Shown here piece by piece: positions 54,957 through 64,000 of a stretch of DNA of 64,000 bases. The notes beneath the pieces were generated by a model, which did no database searches, was not told the DNA's origin, and saw nothing but the letters and a program-made list of their open reading frames with translations. Each line of letters begins with the position of its first letter. Position 1 is the stretch's first letter. Where the stretch lies: assembly GCA_037042185.1 (NCBI GenBank), contig JAXQJY010000033.1, positions 3,720,001-3,784,000 on the forward strand, given 5' to 3'. Position numbers and translations under genes: made by a program. The stretch comes from Sordariomycetes sp. S80-01Y. Taxonomy: Eukaryota > Ascomycota > Sordariomycetes.

Positions 54957-56441
54957 TCATGCCCGAAACTCGATGACGAAGCGCCTCTCCACCTGCTGCA
55001 GCGTCGAATTGTCCTGCTCGCCCTCAAACTTGAGGTTCACGCGCCCTTTGTCGTCCATGGAATCAACTTCGGCTTTGTAAAACGTAGTGGTGTTCGGGTA
55101 TAACGCTAGGACTGTGGTGTGAGGCTCCCAGTCAGGCAAACCTGCGGCTTGCGATTCGGGCGTGATGGGTATCATGCTGCTCGCAGATGTCTTATACTCC
55201 TTCTGCTTGCTCTGGTCGTCCGGCTCAATGTCAAGCACCTTGTACCGCCTACTCTTACCCTCGCCCACGACGTGAGCGACCTCGCCGAGGATCCAGTCCG
55301 AGCCGGCTTCTCCGTTGTTGACCTTGGGCTTGAAGGCCACGGACTCGCCCTTGGCGAAGACGACCTTGGACCGGGCTAGGTTAGCTCCGCCCGAAGGAGC
55401 TGGCGTTCCAGCAGCTGAGGGTTCCACGCTGCCCGCCTTGGGACCGATACTATCACGGTCCCGGTCGCGGTCTCGGTCTCTGGTGCTCGCGCGGTCGCCG
55501 GTCTTGCTGCGCGTGGTCCCCGCGCCAAGCGGACTGGGTAGCGGTGAGTCTCCCTGCCCGTCAAAATCGTACATGGCGGCGGCTGCGGCTGCATCGCGTT
55601 GTGAGCCGCGCTTGGCGGGGAGCTTCTCTTCGGTCTTCTCGTTGGCAGCCACGAGGCCACCGAGGATGTTCAGCCGCTCGATGATTTCCTTTGCCTTGGC
55701 CACGTTGGCGTCAGAGATTTTAACGCCAGCCCGGCACAGCTTGTCCATTTCATTGACCACGGAACGCGTCACCTTCTCGGGGTCCTTGGCGCCGGCCTCT
55801 CTGTCCAGGTTGCAGAGCCTCTGCAACCCCTCCGACTCCTGCTGGAAGCCCTTGACAAAATCCGAAATGTCTTTTTTGATGGCCTCCCAGAGGGCCACTT
55901 CCTCGCCGCCGCTGTCGCTGTTGACGGCGGTGCCGTTGTTACGGGCATTGCGACCGCCCCGGTCTCTGCGCGACATGGCGGGCTGGGGCTGGCTTTTGAC
56001 GTTCTTGTTCGGTTTATGCTCGGTCTCACTAGGCCTCTTGGGCTTGGTGGCGGGGATCGGTTCCTTGACCTCTTTGGTTTCCTGGTCCTTGGGCGTAGCC
56101 GTTGTCGGGGTGTGGCTCGTCTCGGGCGTCACGCTTCTAGTCTGGCTAGGGGAGAAGTTGTCGAAGCTCGAGGTGCTGTCGCGGTTGAAGGGTCTGTTCT
56201 GGTAGCGCTTGGCGTTGGTGAAGCGGCGGGAGCTCTGGTCGAACTCGAGGCCGACGCGGTTCTCGGAGAGCTCCTTGACGAGGCGGCCGAGGTTGCTCGT
56301 CTTGCGCCTGTGCTTGACAGGTCGCTCGCTGGAAACGGGGCTTTGGCGGCCAGGGCTCGACTGGGACAGCGAGGGGGAGTCGTCGGGGTCGTTGCTAGCT
56401 TTGGCGGCGTCGGTAGCTGCAGCTGGGTCTAGGTCAACCAT
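54957..56441 (-). CDS. sgf29: SAGA-associated factor 29 (SGF29), with N-terminal extension
   Basis: Intronless, 494 residues from the ATG at 56441. SGF29 reads H3K4 methylation for the SAGA histone acetyltransferase in the nucleus. The conserved part starts near residue 156 (MSRRDRGGRNARNN), with a helical region LWEAIKKDISDFVKGFQQE. A low-complexity RDRDRDRDRD linker follows, then a C-terminal double Tudor-like domain from about 345 to the end: VFAKGESVAFKPK, SDWILGEVAHVVGEGKSRRYKVLDIEP, TTVLALYPNTTTFYKAEV, and KFEGEQ. The first 155 residues (Ser/Pro-rich, with KHRRKTSNLGRLVKELSENRVGLEF) are not part of the SGF29 I know. They may be a mould-specific extension, or the true start may be 55976. 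Confidence 0.86.
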   Translation of the reverse strand: MVDLDPAAATDAAKASNDPDDSPSLSQSSPGRQSPVSSERPVKHRRKTSNLGRLVKELSENRVGLEFDQSSRRFTNAKRYQNRPFNRDSTSSFDNFSPSQTRSVTPETSHTPTTATPKDQETKEVKEPIPATKPKRPSETEHKPNKNVKSQPQPAMSRRDRGGRNARNNGTAVNSDSGGEEVALWEAIKKDISDFVKGFQQESEGLQRLCNLDREAGAKDPEKVTRSVVNEMDKLCRAGVKISDANVAKAKEIIERLNILGGLVAANEKTEEKLPAKRGSQRDAAAAAAMYDFDGQGDSPLPSPLGAGTTRSKTGDRASTRDRDRDRDRDSIGPKAGSVEPSAAGTPAPSGGANLARSKVVFAKGESVAFKPKVNNGEAGSDWILGEVAHVVGEGKSRRYKVLDIEPDDQSKQKEYKTSASSMIPITPESQAAGLPDWEPHTTVLALYPNTTTFYKAEVDSMDDKGRVNLKFEGEQDNSTLQQVERRFVIEFRA

Positions 56442-58647
56442 GTTGTTTTCCTCCAAAATAGCACCAGCCGGCGATTGCGAGACGGTAGAGATGCCACTCC
56501 ATAAGGGGGCAGTGCGATGGCGATGACGATGACGAGGACGAGGAGAGGCAATTGAGAAGCTGGCTGCGGGTGCTTGAAGACGAATGAGAAGACAATTCCA
56601 AACAGGGACACAGGGGAACGGGCAAGCACCTCGGACAGGGGGCGGATGAAGGGACAGATTGCCTACCTTGGAACTATTGATGTCGTCGGGGCGATCGCAG
56701 GTGGAGATGAACTTGGAAGGAGTGCGGAGGGCTGCAGCCGCGTCGGGACCAACAAACCTTCAGGTTACTTCCCTTAGTCAAGCCAAGTCCATTTTTGGCT
56801 TTGCAATGCGAGCTTCTTTGACACCCCTCAAATTATCCGGAAGTCGAAGCAGAGTATCCTGCGCTGCACCTTTCCTCGGATGCACTCTCTTTTTTTTTTG
56901 TGACGCTGATATTTTGTTACCAGGCACGAAGATACATAGGCAGACCATTGTCAACCCTGCAGATGAGCTGTTTGTTCGGCTTCCATCTTGACGACCTGCG
57001 ACGTCCAGGGTAGGCAAACAAGTGGGATGTCGACCGAATGCTCGTGCACTGAGCTTTTGCTGTGAGGTCAGATTCACCCCACTGAAATTGTATGGATGTC
57101 GTCACGGTCACTACCGTCCGTACCTGTCCCACCGTAAACTGCCCCTTTCCAGAGCCTACCTTCAAAACACAGCTCTCAGGTCGCTGCCCCTTTTCCCACC
57201 TCGATTTGCTCCAGCACCAACTCACTTTTTTGCATCATGATCACGCACAGACGGGCTTCTCTAATATCAAGGTGCAGTCCTACTGACACTCACTCTTGAC
57301 CACACTCTCACAGATTCACGTACCCTCGTTGTCTTGTCCAGTCACTTCAATTGTGAGTTCCGTACCGCACCGCCCCTGCCACACCGGCGCCACATCTGTG
57401 CCACACCCGTGGAAAAGGGGCGAACCCACCTCAGCCCAGCCCGCCTCACCATCTGCAGTCCAGCCCAACGGCGACTCATCACACTCGCAAACTCGCAATC
57501 ACACTCACCTTCTTCACCACCATCTGCGCGCATCTCGAGTAATGTCCTGCGTCCACCACGTGCATCCGGCACTTTCTTGCCGAATCACGACAGCCCATTT
57601 ACCCTCCCGTCGTGCCGTTCCCCCTCCGTGGCTCCATCTCCATCCGCCCTAACGCCTTGAGGACAATTACTCGTACTCGACCGGCGCTAGCCTCCAGTGC
57701 TCGACGGAGCCGACTCGGTGAACGGCCGAGCTCGCATCAATGGAAATGCAACGGGAAACGGCCACTAGCAATCTTTACTTGAGCCGCTTCCGAGACGTTG
57801 CCCTTGCTGGCTTGCTGCCCCAGACGTTATTTCAGGGTCCTGAGTCTGACAAGTCAGGGATCGCCTGATGACATTCATGGGTGGTGCTAGATCAGGTGAG
57901 CCCACATACGCGCAACGCGCCAGTCAGCCACTCGACGCCAGTGATCTCGTTGCCCTGTATGGATTAGGACCTCTGCAGCCCTGTGCGCCGTGACTGTTCG
58001 TTAGGTGCTGTCCTGTCAAATGGCAACCTGGGCGTCGAAGCTCGGGGGCACTACGATGCATCTGGCACTGGCGAAGACCGGGCGAAAGGGACGACGAGGA
58101 GTCGTTGGTCAAGAACCCCCCTGCCAACTTGTTTCCCTTTCCCGGACCATCGCTTGGGGCTAATTTCAACTCGGTCTGATATCATCGGAGATTTTCTCGA
58201 TCAAGATGCCGGAGTTGTGGGCGAGTGTCCACCGTAGCACGTACAAAGCACACAGACCACCAGTCCACAGCTCGGTCGCCTTCACTCACCGAGCCACCAA
58301 CACCCACATCTCTTGAAGAGATCGAGCGCACCCTTGCGCCGGTCGACCGGCAGTGACAGCCTCATGTAGATCTTCGGCACACACGCGCATCAAATCTTCT
58401 TGGCCCTCTTGGCGGCATGGGCCATCTTAGCCATCTTAGGTTGTCAGTGCCGTAGTACCTGCGATCGCGACCGCAGGGCTGACTCGCGTGCTATGACAAG
58501 CTGCCCCTGATACGCGGCGAAGGGCTTTTCTGGGTTTATGAATACTAATAGAGGAGCGTGCGCTTCCCCGTGTTTCCTGCAGCCATGTCTTGAGCGTATC
58601 CATCACTCAGCCTTGTTCCGTTGCTTCTGTGCAGAGCCTCGCCCAAG
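56442..58647. other. Divergent intergenic region, 2.2 kb
   Basis: Promoters of SGF29 (minus) and the rhodopsin-domain gene (plus). Frames at 57296-57660 are Pro/Ser/His-rich and unsupported. A 9-bp direct repeat GCCATCTTA occurs twice in a row at 58421-58438. Confidence 0.5.
58421..58438. repeat. 9-bp direct repeat, two copies
   Basis: GCCATCTTA repeated twice without a gap, 210 bp before the rhodopsin-domain gene start. May be a regulatory duplicate or chance. Confidence 0.6.
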
Positions 58648-59914
58648 ATGACCTCCTTCACCGCCGAGGGCTTCAGCTACCTGGCCATATCCTACGCCGT
58701 TATTGCTCTTCGTCTAGTCATTCGTGTTCGACAGGCCGGCATCAGCAACCTCTTTGCGGATGATTACCTCATGATTCTCTCCCTCGTGCCGTATACCACC
58801 GAGACCATACTGGCCTACATGGTCGGCCAGCGCTTCCATGGCTTGACTAACAGCGGCATGACTGATGCTGAGCGGTCGAGCCTGAGCGTCGACAGCGATG
58901 AGTACGCCTGGAGGGTGGGGGGCAGTCAGATTCAGGTGGCCGGGTGGTGTGTCTACGTCTCCGTCATCTGGAGCATCAAAGCGTCTTTGTGTGCTTTCTA
59001 CTCACGTCTGACGGTATGTTCTTTAGAGACAACCCCTCTTATCTAAAATTCCGACTTACACACTGTCAGGAAACGGTCAATGGCTACTGCATCCGCATCC
59101 TGATCGGCTACATTACCATCGCAGCTTCCTATGTCGCCCTCATCCTCTCCCTCCTCCTCAGCTGCCAGCCCTTCCACGCCTTCTGGCAGATCAACCCCAA
59201 CCCCGGCAACCTGTGCCAGCCGGCTGTGTCCAAGGTGTACATCCTGCTGACGGTCTGCCTCAACGTTGCGACCGACACCTACCTCATCCTCATCCCCGTT
59301 CCCATGCTCTGGGGAGCGCGCCTGCCGCTCATCAAGAAGCTGAGTCTCATCGTCCTCTTTTCAGGTGCCATCTTCGTCATGATGGCTGGTATCCTGCGAG
59401 GCGTCCTCATTCTACGCGTAAGGCCCCCATCCCTACGAAGTTTTCCCCCTGTATGAGGAAGGACGAGCTAACCGTCACCCCTTAGGATCCCATCAACGGT
59501 CCCCGCCAAGGATCTTCCTGGGCCGTCCGCGAGTCCTTCGTCGCGGTGGCCACCTCCAACCTACCCATGATCTGGGGTTGGTTGCAGACCAAGCTCAAGC
59601 CCCTTCTCGGGTCGCTCCTGTCCTCGGACCACAAGCGTTATGCCGGTCCCAACCACGGCAGCATCATGCTCGCCAACACCAACGACAACGCCAGCCGCAA
59701 GCAAAGGACGGACGTCAGTGCGAACTGTGAAGGGAGCACCAAGTCCCTCGGTCCCACTGACTACTCGGACACGAGCTTTTTGGATGACCAGGCTACCCCG
59801 CCTGCTCAGGGAGGCATCACAAAGCACGTTGCCATTTCGGTTTCGAGTCAGCAGGCACACAGCTCGGATGGGGAGGGTTTCACAAAGCCGAACAAGTTTG
59901 ATGAGCGGTTCTAA
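58648..59914 (+). CDS. Rhodopsin-domain integral membrane protein (Pth11-related)
   Basis: Three exons: 58648-59013, 59070-59417, 59486-59914; introns of 56 and 68 bp, the second with a CTAACC branch site; 380 residues. Fungal rhodopsin-domain protein with seven probable helices: ADDYLMILSLV near the start (the ADDY motif of the family), CVYVSVIWSIKASLCAFYSRL, YVALILSLLLSCQPFHAFWQ, NVATDTYLILIPVPMLW, and KKLSLIVLFSGAIFVMMAGILRGV. The helices are followed by a polar Ser/Thr/Asp-rich tail of about 120 residues. The absence of an N-terminal CFEM domain sets it apart from Pth11 proper. Members are thought to sense surface or nutrient cues; the ligand is unknown. The N-terminal helix is short, so an upstream coding exon is possible. 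Confidence 0.87.
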
Positions 59915-59989
59915 TGTTACGGGGTCTTGCAGGTGTTAATTATATTATTTTTGAAACATAACTTCCCACGGCGGTGCGCCGCAGCCATC

Positions 59990-61336
59990 TTAAAGCTTCT
60001 GCTTCTCCTCTTCTTCGATTTCGCAGAAGGCCTTGAAAGTCGTGAACTCTCCATCCTTGTCGGTTGTTGACTCGAGCACGCACTCAGCCATCGCCCCGAC
60101 GAAGAAGACGTACCCCTCCTTTACCTCTTCAACCGTCTTCCCCACCGAAATCTTGCCCGATCCACCCGTGCAGATGATGATGCTCGGCCCCTGGATGGGG
60201 TCAAAGGTCGCCTTGGCACCGGGTCCGCCTCGGAGCGCCGTCCTGACTACGCTGAACTCCTCGATGGGCGGGTCGTACCAATCCACGCTTGAGCTGTAGC
60301 CCTTGACGTTCAAAGTCGCGTAGGGGTAGTCCTTGGGCACCATCTTCTGCTCGTCGATCGGTGCGAAGTTGTACGTGAGCATGTCGACCAATGTCTCGGT
60401 GTCCTTGAATTTGGGTGTCAGACCCGCGCGGACAACGTTGTCTGAGGCGGCCATGCACTCAATGATGTCTCCAGAGACGTAAGCGTGAATGTCGTCTGCA
60501 ACGAGGAAGAGCGCCTCGCCAGGCTCGAGCTGGACGAAGTTGAGGAAGAAGAGAACGAAGATGCCAACGTCGTCGCCAAAGGACCCGTGCAGACGCGTGA
60601 CGAGCTCTGACAGCGTTGAGCCTGGCGTCGAAGACACTCCGCCTTTGGCAAAGCCGTCTCCTTCAGACTTGGCCAGCTCGACCAGCTTGGGGATCTGCCC
60701 TGCAATGTCATCCGAAGACGAAGCCATCAGACCCCCGAATGCCTTCTTCAGCGCCTTCTTCTGCTCGTCCGCAGAGGCGCCTTCCGACCCTGCGATCTTG
60801 ACAAAGTCCGCCGCCGCCTCCTCACCCACCAACGTCCTCAAGGGTGCGACCGTCTCCAGGAAGTGCGCAACCTCTTGCAAGGGCCTGAAGCCGCAGAGAC
60901 CCTCAAAGGGCGTGATGGCAATGGCCATCTCGGGCTTGTGGTTGTCATCGGGGTAGTTCTTGGAGTCGCGCGCGTGCAGCTGTTCGGCAAGCTTCTTGTT
61001 CGGATGCGCCTGGATGGACAAGGCCTTGTTGATGGAGAGCACCTTGAAGAGGAAGGGCAGCTTATCCCCGTACCGTGCAGTGATTTGCTGAGAGAGGAGA
61101 GCCTTGTTCTGGTCGAAGAGGTCGAGCAGGGAGCGGCCGGTAGCAACGTGCTTCGAAGGGTTCGAGGGGTGGCTGCCCATCCAGAGCTCGGCGTATGGCT
61201 TGTCGGCCTGTATGCTGAGATCATCAGAGGGTGTCGCGGCGGCGAAACGGGCGGCGGCCGAGTCGTTTCCCTTCTTGCCCCATTCGTACGAGTTGACGCC
61301 GCACTGCAGGCGGAGGAGAGGCACGGGGAGCACCAT
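59990..61336 (-). CDS. Mannose-6-phosphate isomerase, type I
   Basis: Intronless, 448 residues. Zn-dependent cytosolic enzyme converting fructose-6-phosphate and mannose-6-phosphate, feeding GDP-mannose for glycosylation and wall mannan. Zn ligands are in place: Gln109 and His111 in [11 protein letters not shown], Glu136 in HKPEMAIA, and a histidine in [12 protein letters not shown]. Other family blocks: [41 protein letters not shown]. Start chosen at 61336 (ACCATGG, directly before the conserved N-terminus), although the open frame extends upstream. It converges on the rhodopsin-domain gene with 75 bp between stops. Three CGTCA repeats lie about 210 bp upstream. Confidence 0.94.
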   Translation of the reverse strand: MVLPVPLLRLQCGVNSYEWGKKGNDSAAARFAAATPSDDLSIQADKPYAELWMGSHPSNPSKHVATGRSLLDLFDQNKALLSQQITARYGDKLPFLFKVLSINKALSIQAHPNKKLAEQLHARDSKNYPDDNHKPEMAIAITPFEGLCGFRPLQEVAHFLETVAPLRTLVGEEAAADFVKIAGSEGASADEQKKALKKAFGGLMASSSDDIAGQIPKLVELAKSEGDGFAKGGVSSTPGSTLSELVTRLHGSFGDDVGIFVLFFLNFVQLEPGEALFLVADDIHAYVSGDIIECMAASDNVVRAGLTPKFKDTETLVDMLTYNFAPIDEQKMVPKDYPYATLNVKGYSSSVDWYDPPIEEFSVVRTALRGGPGAKATFDPIQGPSIIICTGGSGKISVGKTVEEVKEGYVFFVGAMAECVLESTTDKDGEFTTFKAFCEIEEEEKQKL

Positions 61337-63389
61337 GGCGGCGTGGCTGAGAAAGGGGGAGTGAAGGGAGGTGAAGTGAAGTAAAGTGTTGAGAGGATAG
61401 AGTGCCAACTGGAAGCTGCTCTGCGTGTGCCCCTCCACGTTCTTTAGCAGTCCTGTAGTCACTGTGACGGCAACATAATGCCCCGCTACCCGGGACCCCG
61501 CCGTGGATCCCTCCGGCGCCGACACCTTCAAATTTCCTTGTACGTCACGTCACGTCACATGCTCGGCGGCGTCCACCCTCCACCTCCGTGCACTAACACT
61601 TTCCCACCGCCGTGCCCATCGCGACCAGCCTCATACTTCCGTCTCCGCCAAGCTCAAGTTCCAACCACGCACCGTTCCACGCTCCGCCCCGTTCTCTGCT
61701 GTTCCGAAGATCAAATATAGCAGCTGCAAACGGACTTTGCCTCCACGAGATCTCACGTTGCAGAAACCGGGCGCCCTCATCGAGTCAAGGCCGTCATTCT
61801 CAACCCTTGCCCGAGAGCGCCCAGCGTACACCCCTGAGCTAACCACAGCACGGCCGCACTGCATATGTCAATAACTCGGCCCCGGTCGGTGTCGCCCAGC
61901 CTTAGCATCCGATGAGCAAGGCACGACATCCTCAGGCACCGCCACGTGCAGATCTCGCGACACACCGGCTTGACATCTGCTTCTCGGGGAGAAAGCCTGT
62001 GTCCTTCCGCAGGGTGTCCTCCCGACTCAGCCACATGACACAGCCTGCGGCCTTGTCATCCCGGACCTATCGTCCAGGGACCGGGTAGCACGTTTTCGTC
62101 GCAGGGCAGCATGCTCGTATTGCAACGGCCTATGCACGTTGAGACCCTCACAAGCCCCACGCTCCCACGGGCATATGCCATCATGTCCAGTGACTTTCAA
62201 GCCTGTCCTTATCTGCATTCACGTCGGAAGGGACTCGATGGTCTCGATAGATGCCGTCTTCATGCTGGTTAGTTAGTGGCTTAGTGGCAGCATCACGCGC
62301 TAGGGAGCGGCCGGACGCATCCGCGACCGTTGCGAAAGACACACAAATCTGACCATACTCGGCGCCGTTTGTCTTCTACAAACAATGTACAGGCTTGGAT
62401 GATTCCCCTGCTCCCCTGGTACCTCTGCGTGCGCCGCTCCTCTCATCCATGAAGCAGCCGACCTCCAAAGCCAGATGCTAACCGCCAATCGCTAATGCTT
62501 TGAGCCTCCCAAAAAGACCAGCCCGCCGTCATTGGCAACTTCCAGGCCTCGTAGCTCGGCACATCACCCCCATTAAGCACCGCCGCCCCCCCGCGAGGGG
62601 CCATCCCGGCTTCGACTGTCTGTGCAGTCCTCCCTCCCTCCCATTTCAGATACCAGTAGAGCAGACACCCAAGGAAAATCTTCATGTACAAGATGAGCCA
62701 ACACGCTTCTCCCTGAATTTGCCGAAGGACATGAAAAACAAGAACCTGCTTTTGAGTGCCGTGATGCATTCCCAACCTGATGTGGCGCTATCTTCTTCGA
62801 AAGACGCCAAGATCCCACTGCGTAAAATCAAGTGTTTCCCGCCGTCGCCAGCCGGGCAGTTGCAAGAGCCTAGAAGCCCTGCCCAGAACTGCCCAGACTG
62901 CAATGCCAAACGCGCCGAACGGTCATTAAGAACCTCCTCTAACGGCAGGCAGGAAAGCCGACTCAAGTCGACGTCGAAAACTCACGAACAAGACCCATTA
63001 TCGTACCCCTCAAAGAGGTAACGTAAAGAAACAAGGAAAGCAAAAGTACAAACACGGAACCCTGGTGAATAAACAGCACACCCTGGTCTGGCAGGCAAAA
63101 GTAGGCCGGCCTCAAACTCAAGCATGTCGTGCAACCAAGCTGTAGTGGTCGGGTTCCAGCACCAACCACTGCCCTAAATCACCACGTGAATTCGGAGGGG
63201 CGCCAGGCTCCCTCGCATGCAGCATGTATATGCTACAAGGACAGAAGATGACATGGCATCCACGATGCCATCAGTCATCCTTCCCCTGCATATGGTGGCG
63301 CAGAGCCTTCTCGTGTTTATCAGCCCGGTGGCTGGGCCAGGACAGCTCGAAGCACGGGGTCAACGGCGACATGCTCTACGCCCGCCCGT
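61337..63389. other. Intergenic region, 2 kb
   Basis: Promoter of the isomerase gene and 3' region of the last gene. A frame at 62500-63021 begins without an ATG and shows no motif. Confidence 0.5.
61543..61558. promoter_or_regulatory. Triple CGTCA repeat (CRE-like half-sites)
   Basis: Three head-to-tail CGTCA units, each a half-site for ATF/CREB-type bZIP factors, about 210 bp upstream of the mannose-6-phosphate isomerase start. Confidence 0.45.
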
Positions 63390-64000
63390 CTAAGAGCGCA
63401 GCGAGACGGAGCCTTTACGCTCATCAGACAACCTGCTCAGGTCGTAGGGCGTAGGCGCGTAGGGCGGGCTGACTCCACGCTGACGAGCCGCCGCTGCTGT
63501 CGCCTGCGCCGCCAAAGTTGTGTCATGGTAGACGTACTTGCTCACCGAGGGTGGCGGGAAGTCGAGCGAGGCGGACGAGGCGCTGGCAGCTGCAGAAGAC
63601 GAGGAAGCCCATATGTTCGAGCGAGACGCCTCGGCCGAGGAGCCAACAGCTGGATAGCCTGGCACCGGAGATGACTCGTAGCTGGCGCTGGTTCCGTAGC
63701 TGCTCGTGGATGTCATCTCAGGGAGGGAGCTCGTGGGCGACGACGATGACTTGCTGTAGCCTGCCGAAGAGATACTGTCGTTGCGAACAAAAGATTCGGG
63801 TTGCAGACCTGGGCGGTCGATCGGGGGCGCCGGAAGAGCCTTGTCCCTCGCAGACGAACCAGGCACGCCGTGGAACCACGATCCGGAGCCAACGTCCGCC
63901 ACGCTCGGTACAGGCCGATGGGCAAGCGCCGCGGCACCGTACGCGCTGGACCCGATCCCATAAGCGCCAGGCTCAGCGTCCATGTAACCGGCCAGGACCT
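63390..64000 (-). CDS. Serine/alanine-rich protein, C-terminal part only
   Basis: The open frame runs from the stop codon at 63390 to the right edge of the window without a break, so the gene starts outside; about 203 codons are visible. The sequence is low-complexity and disordered: SSSSPTSSLPEM, SSSSAAASASSAS, Tyr-Gly-Ser patches, then a more regular tail KYVYHDTTLAAQATAAAARQRG and PPYAPTPYDLSRLS. No domain recognised. It could be the cytosolic tail of a membrane or signalling protein; that is open. An in-frame ATG at 63983 exists, but the frame continues upstream of it, so I do not treat it as the start. Confidence 0.65.
   Translation of the reverse strand, partial: VLAGYMDAEPGAYGIGSSAYGAAALAHRPVPSVADVGSGSWFHGVPGSSARDKALPAPPIDRPGLQPESFVRNDSISSAGYSKSSSSPTSSLPEMTSTSSYGTSASYESSPVPGYPAVGSSAEASRSNIWASSSSAAASASSASLDFPPPSVSKYVYHDTTLAAQATAAAARQRGVSPPYAPTPYDLSRLSDERKGSVSLRS

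Noticed and set aside
62500-63021. 173-codon plus-strand frame
   Set aside because: Begins at a TTG, no motif, antisense to the probable 3' region of the last gene.

Overview
The window is nuclear DNA of a filamentous ascomycete, most likely a Sordariomycete. This rests on short introns of about 45-125 bp with GT..AG ends, many with a CTAAC-type branch site 10-30 bp before the acceptor. It also rests on gene families typical of moulds: a KGG-repeat conidiation protein, a fungal-type rhodopsin-domain membrane protein, secreted pectinases, and Mediator and SAGA subunits. A secreted GH43 arabinanase and a PL3 pectate lyase suggest a plant-associated life; that is inference. I see no tRNA, rRNA, CRISPR or recognisable transposon.

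Layout. 0-16 kb is gene-poor: sulfide:quinone oxidoreductase (161-1507), a conserved one-span membrane protein (5519-6400), the GH43 enzyme (minus strand), and a Q-rich protein preceded by about 1.2 kb lacking any ATG. 15.9-29 kb holds a DUF6454-like protein, a short-chain dehydrogenase, glutaminyl-tRNA synthetase, a TATA-driven 68-residue protein, a methyltransferase, a doubtful membrane protein, a Con-10 type stress protein and a vacuolar CAX-family exchanger with altered core motifs. A 3.2 kb gap follows.

31.8-47.3 kb holds a multi-span membrane protein, an AAAP amino-acid transporter, complex I subunit B18/NDUFB7, an FHA protein with a truncated kinase-like tail, the Pol I subunit RPA43, the pectate lyase and an MFS sugar transporter. 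47.3-54 kb is compact: DCG1-like racemase, ARP2, a membrane-anchored methyltransferase, CDK8/SSN3 and ARF6 in alternating orientation. 55-64 kb holds SGF29, the rhodopsin-domain protein, phosphomannose isomerase and the 3' part of a serine-rich protein cut by the window edge.

The genes do not form one pathway. Several are housekeeping (GlnRS, RPA43, NDUFB7, ARP2, ARF6, PMI, CDK8, SGF29). I found no convincing new multi-gene system. The best leads are single-gene oddities: the ATG-free leader, the CAX protein with altered GNxxE motifs, the FHA protein ending in a kinase N-lobe stub, the small TATA-driven gene, and upstream ORFs before CDK8 and the FHA gene. Splice sites were read by eye and checked for frame and family conservation; no expression data or database search was available.
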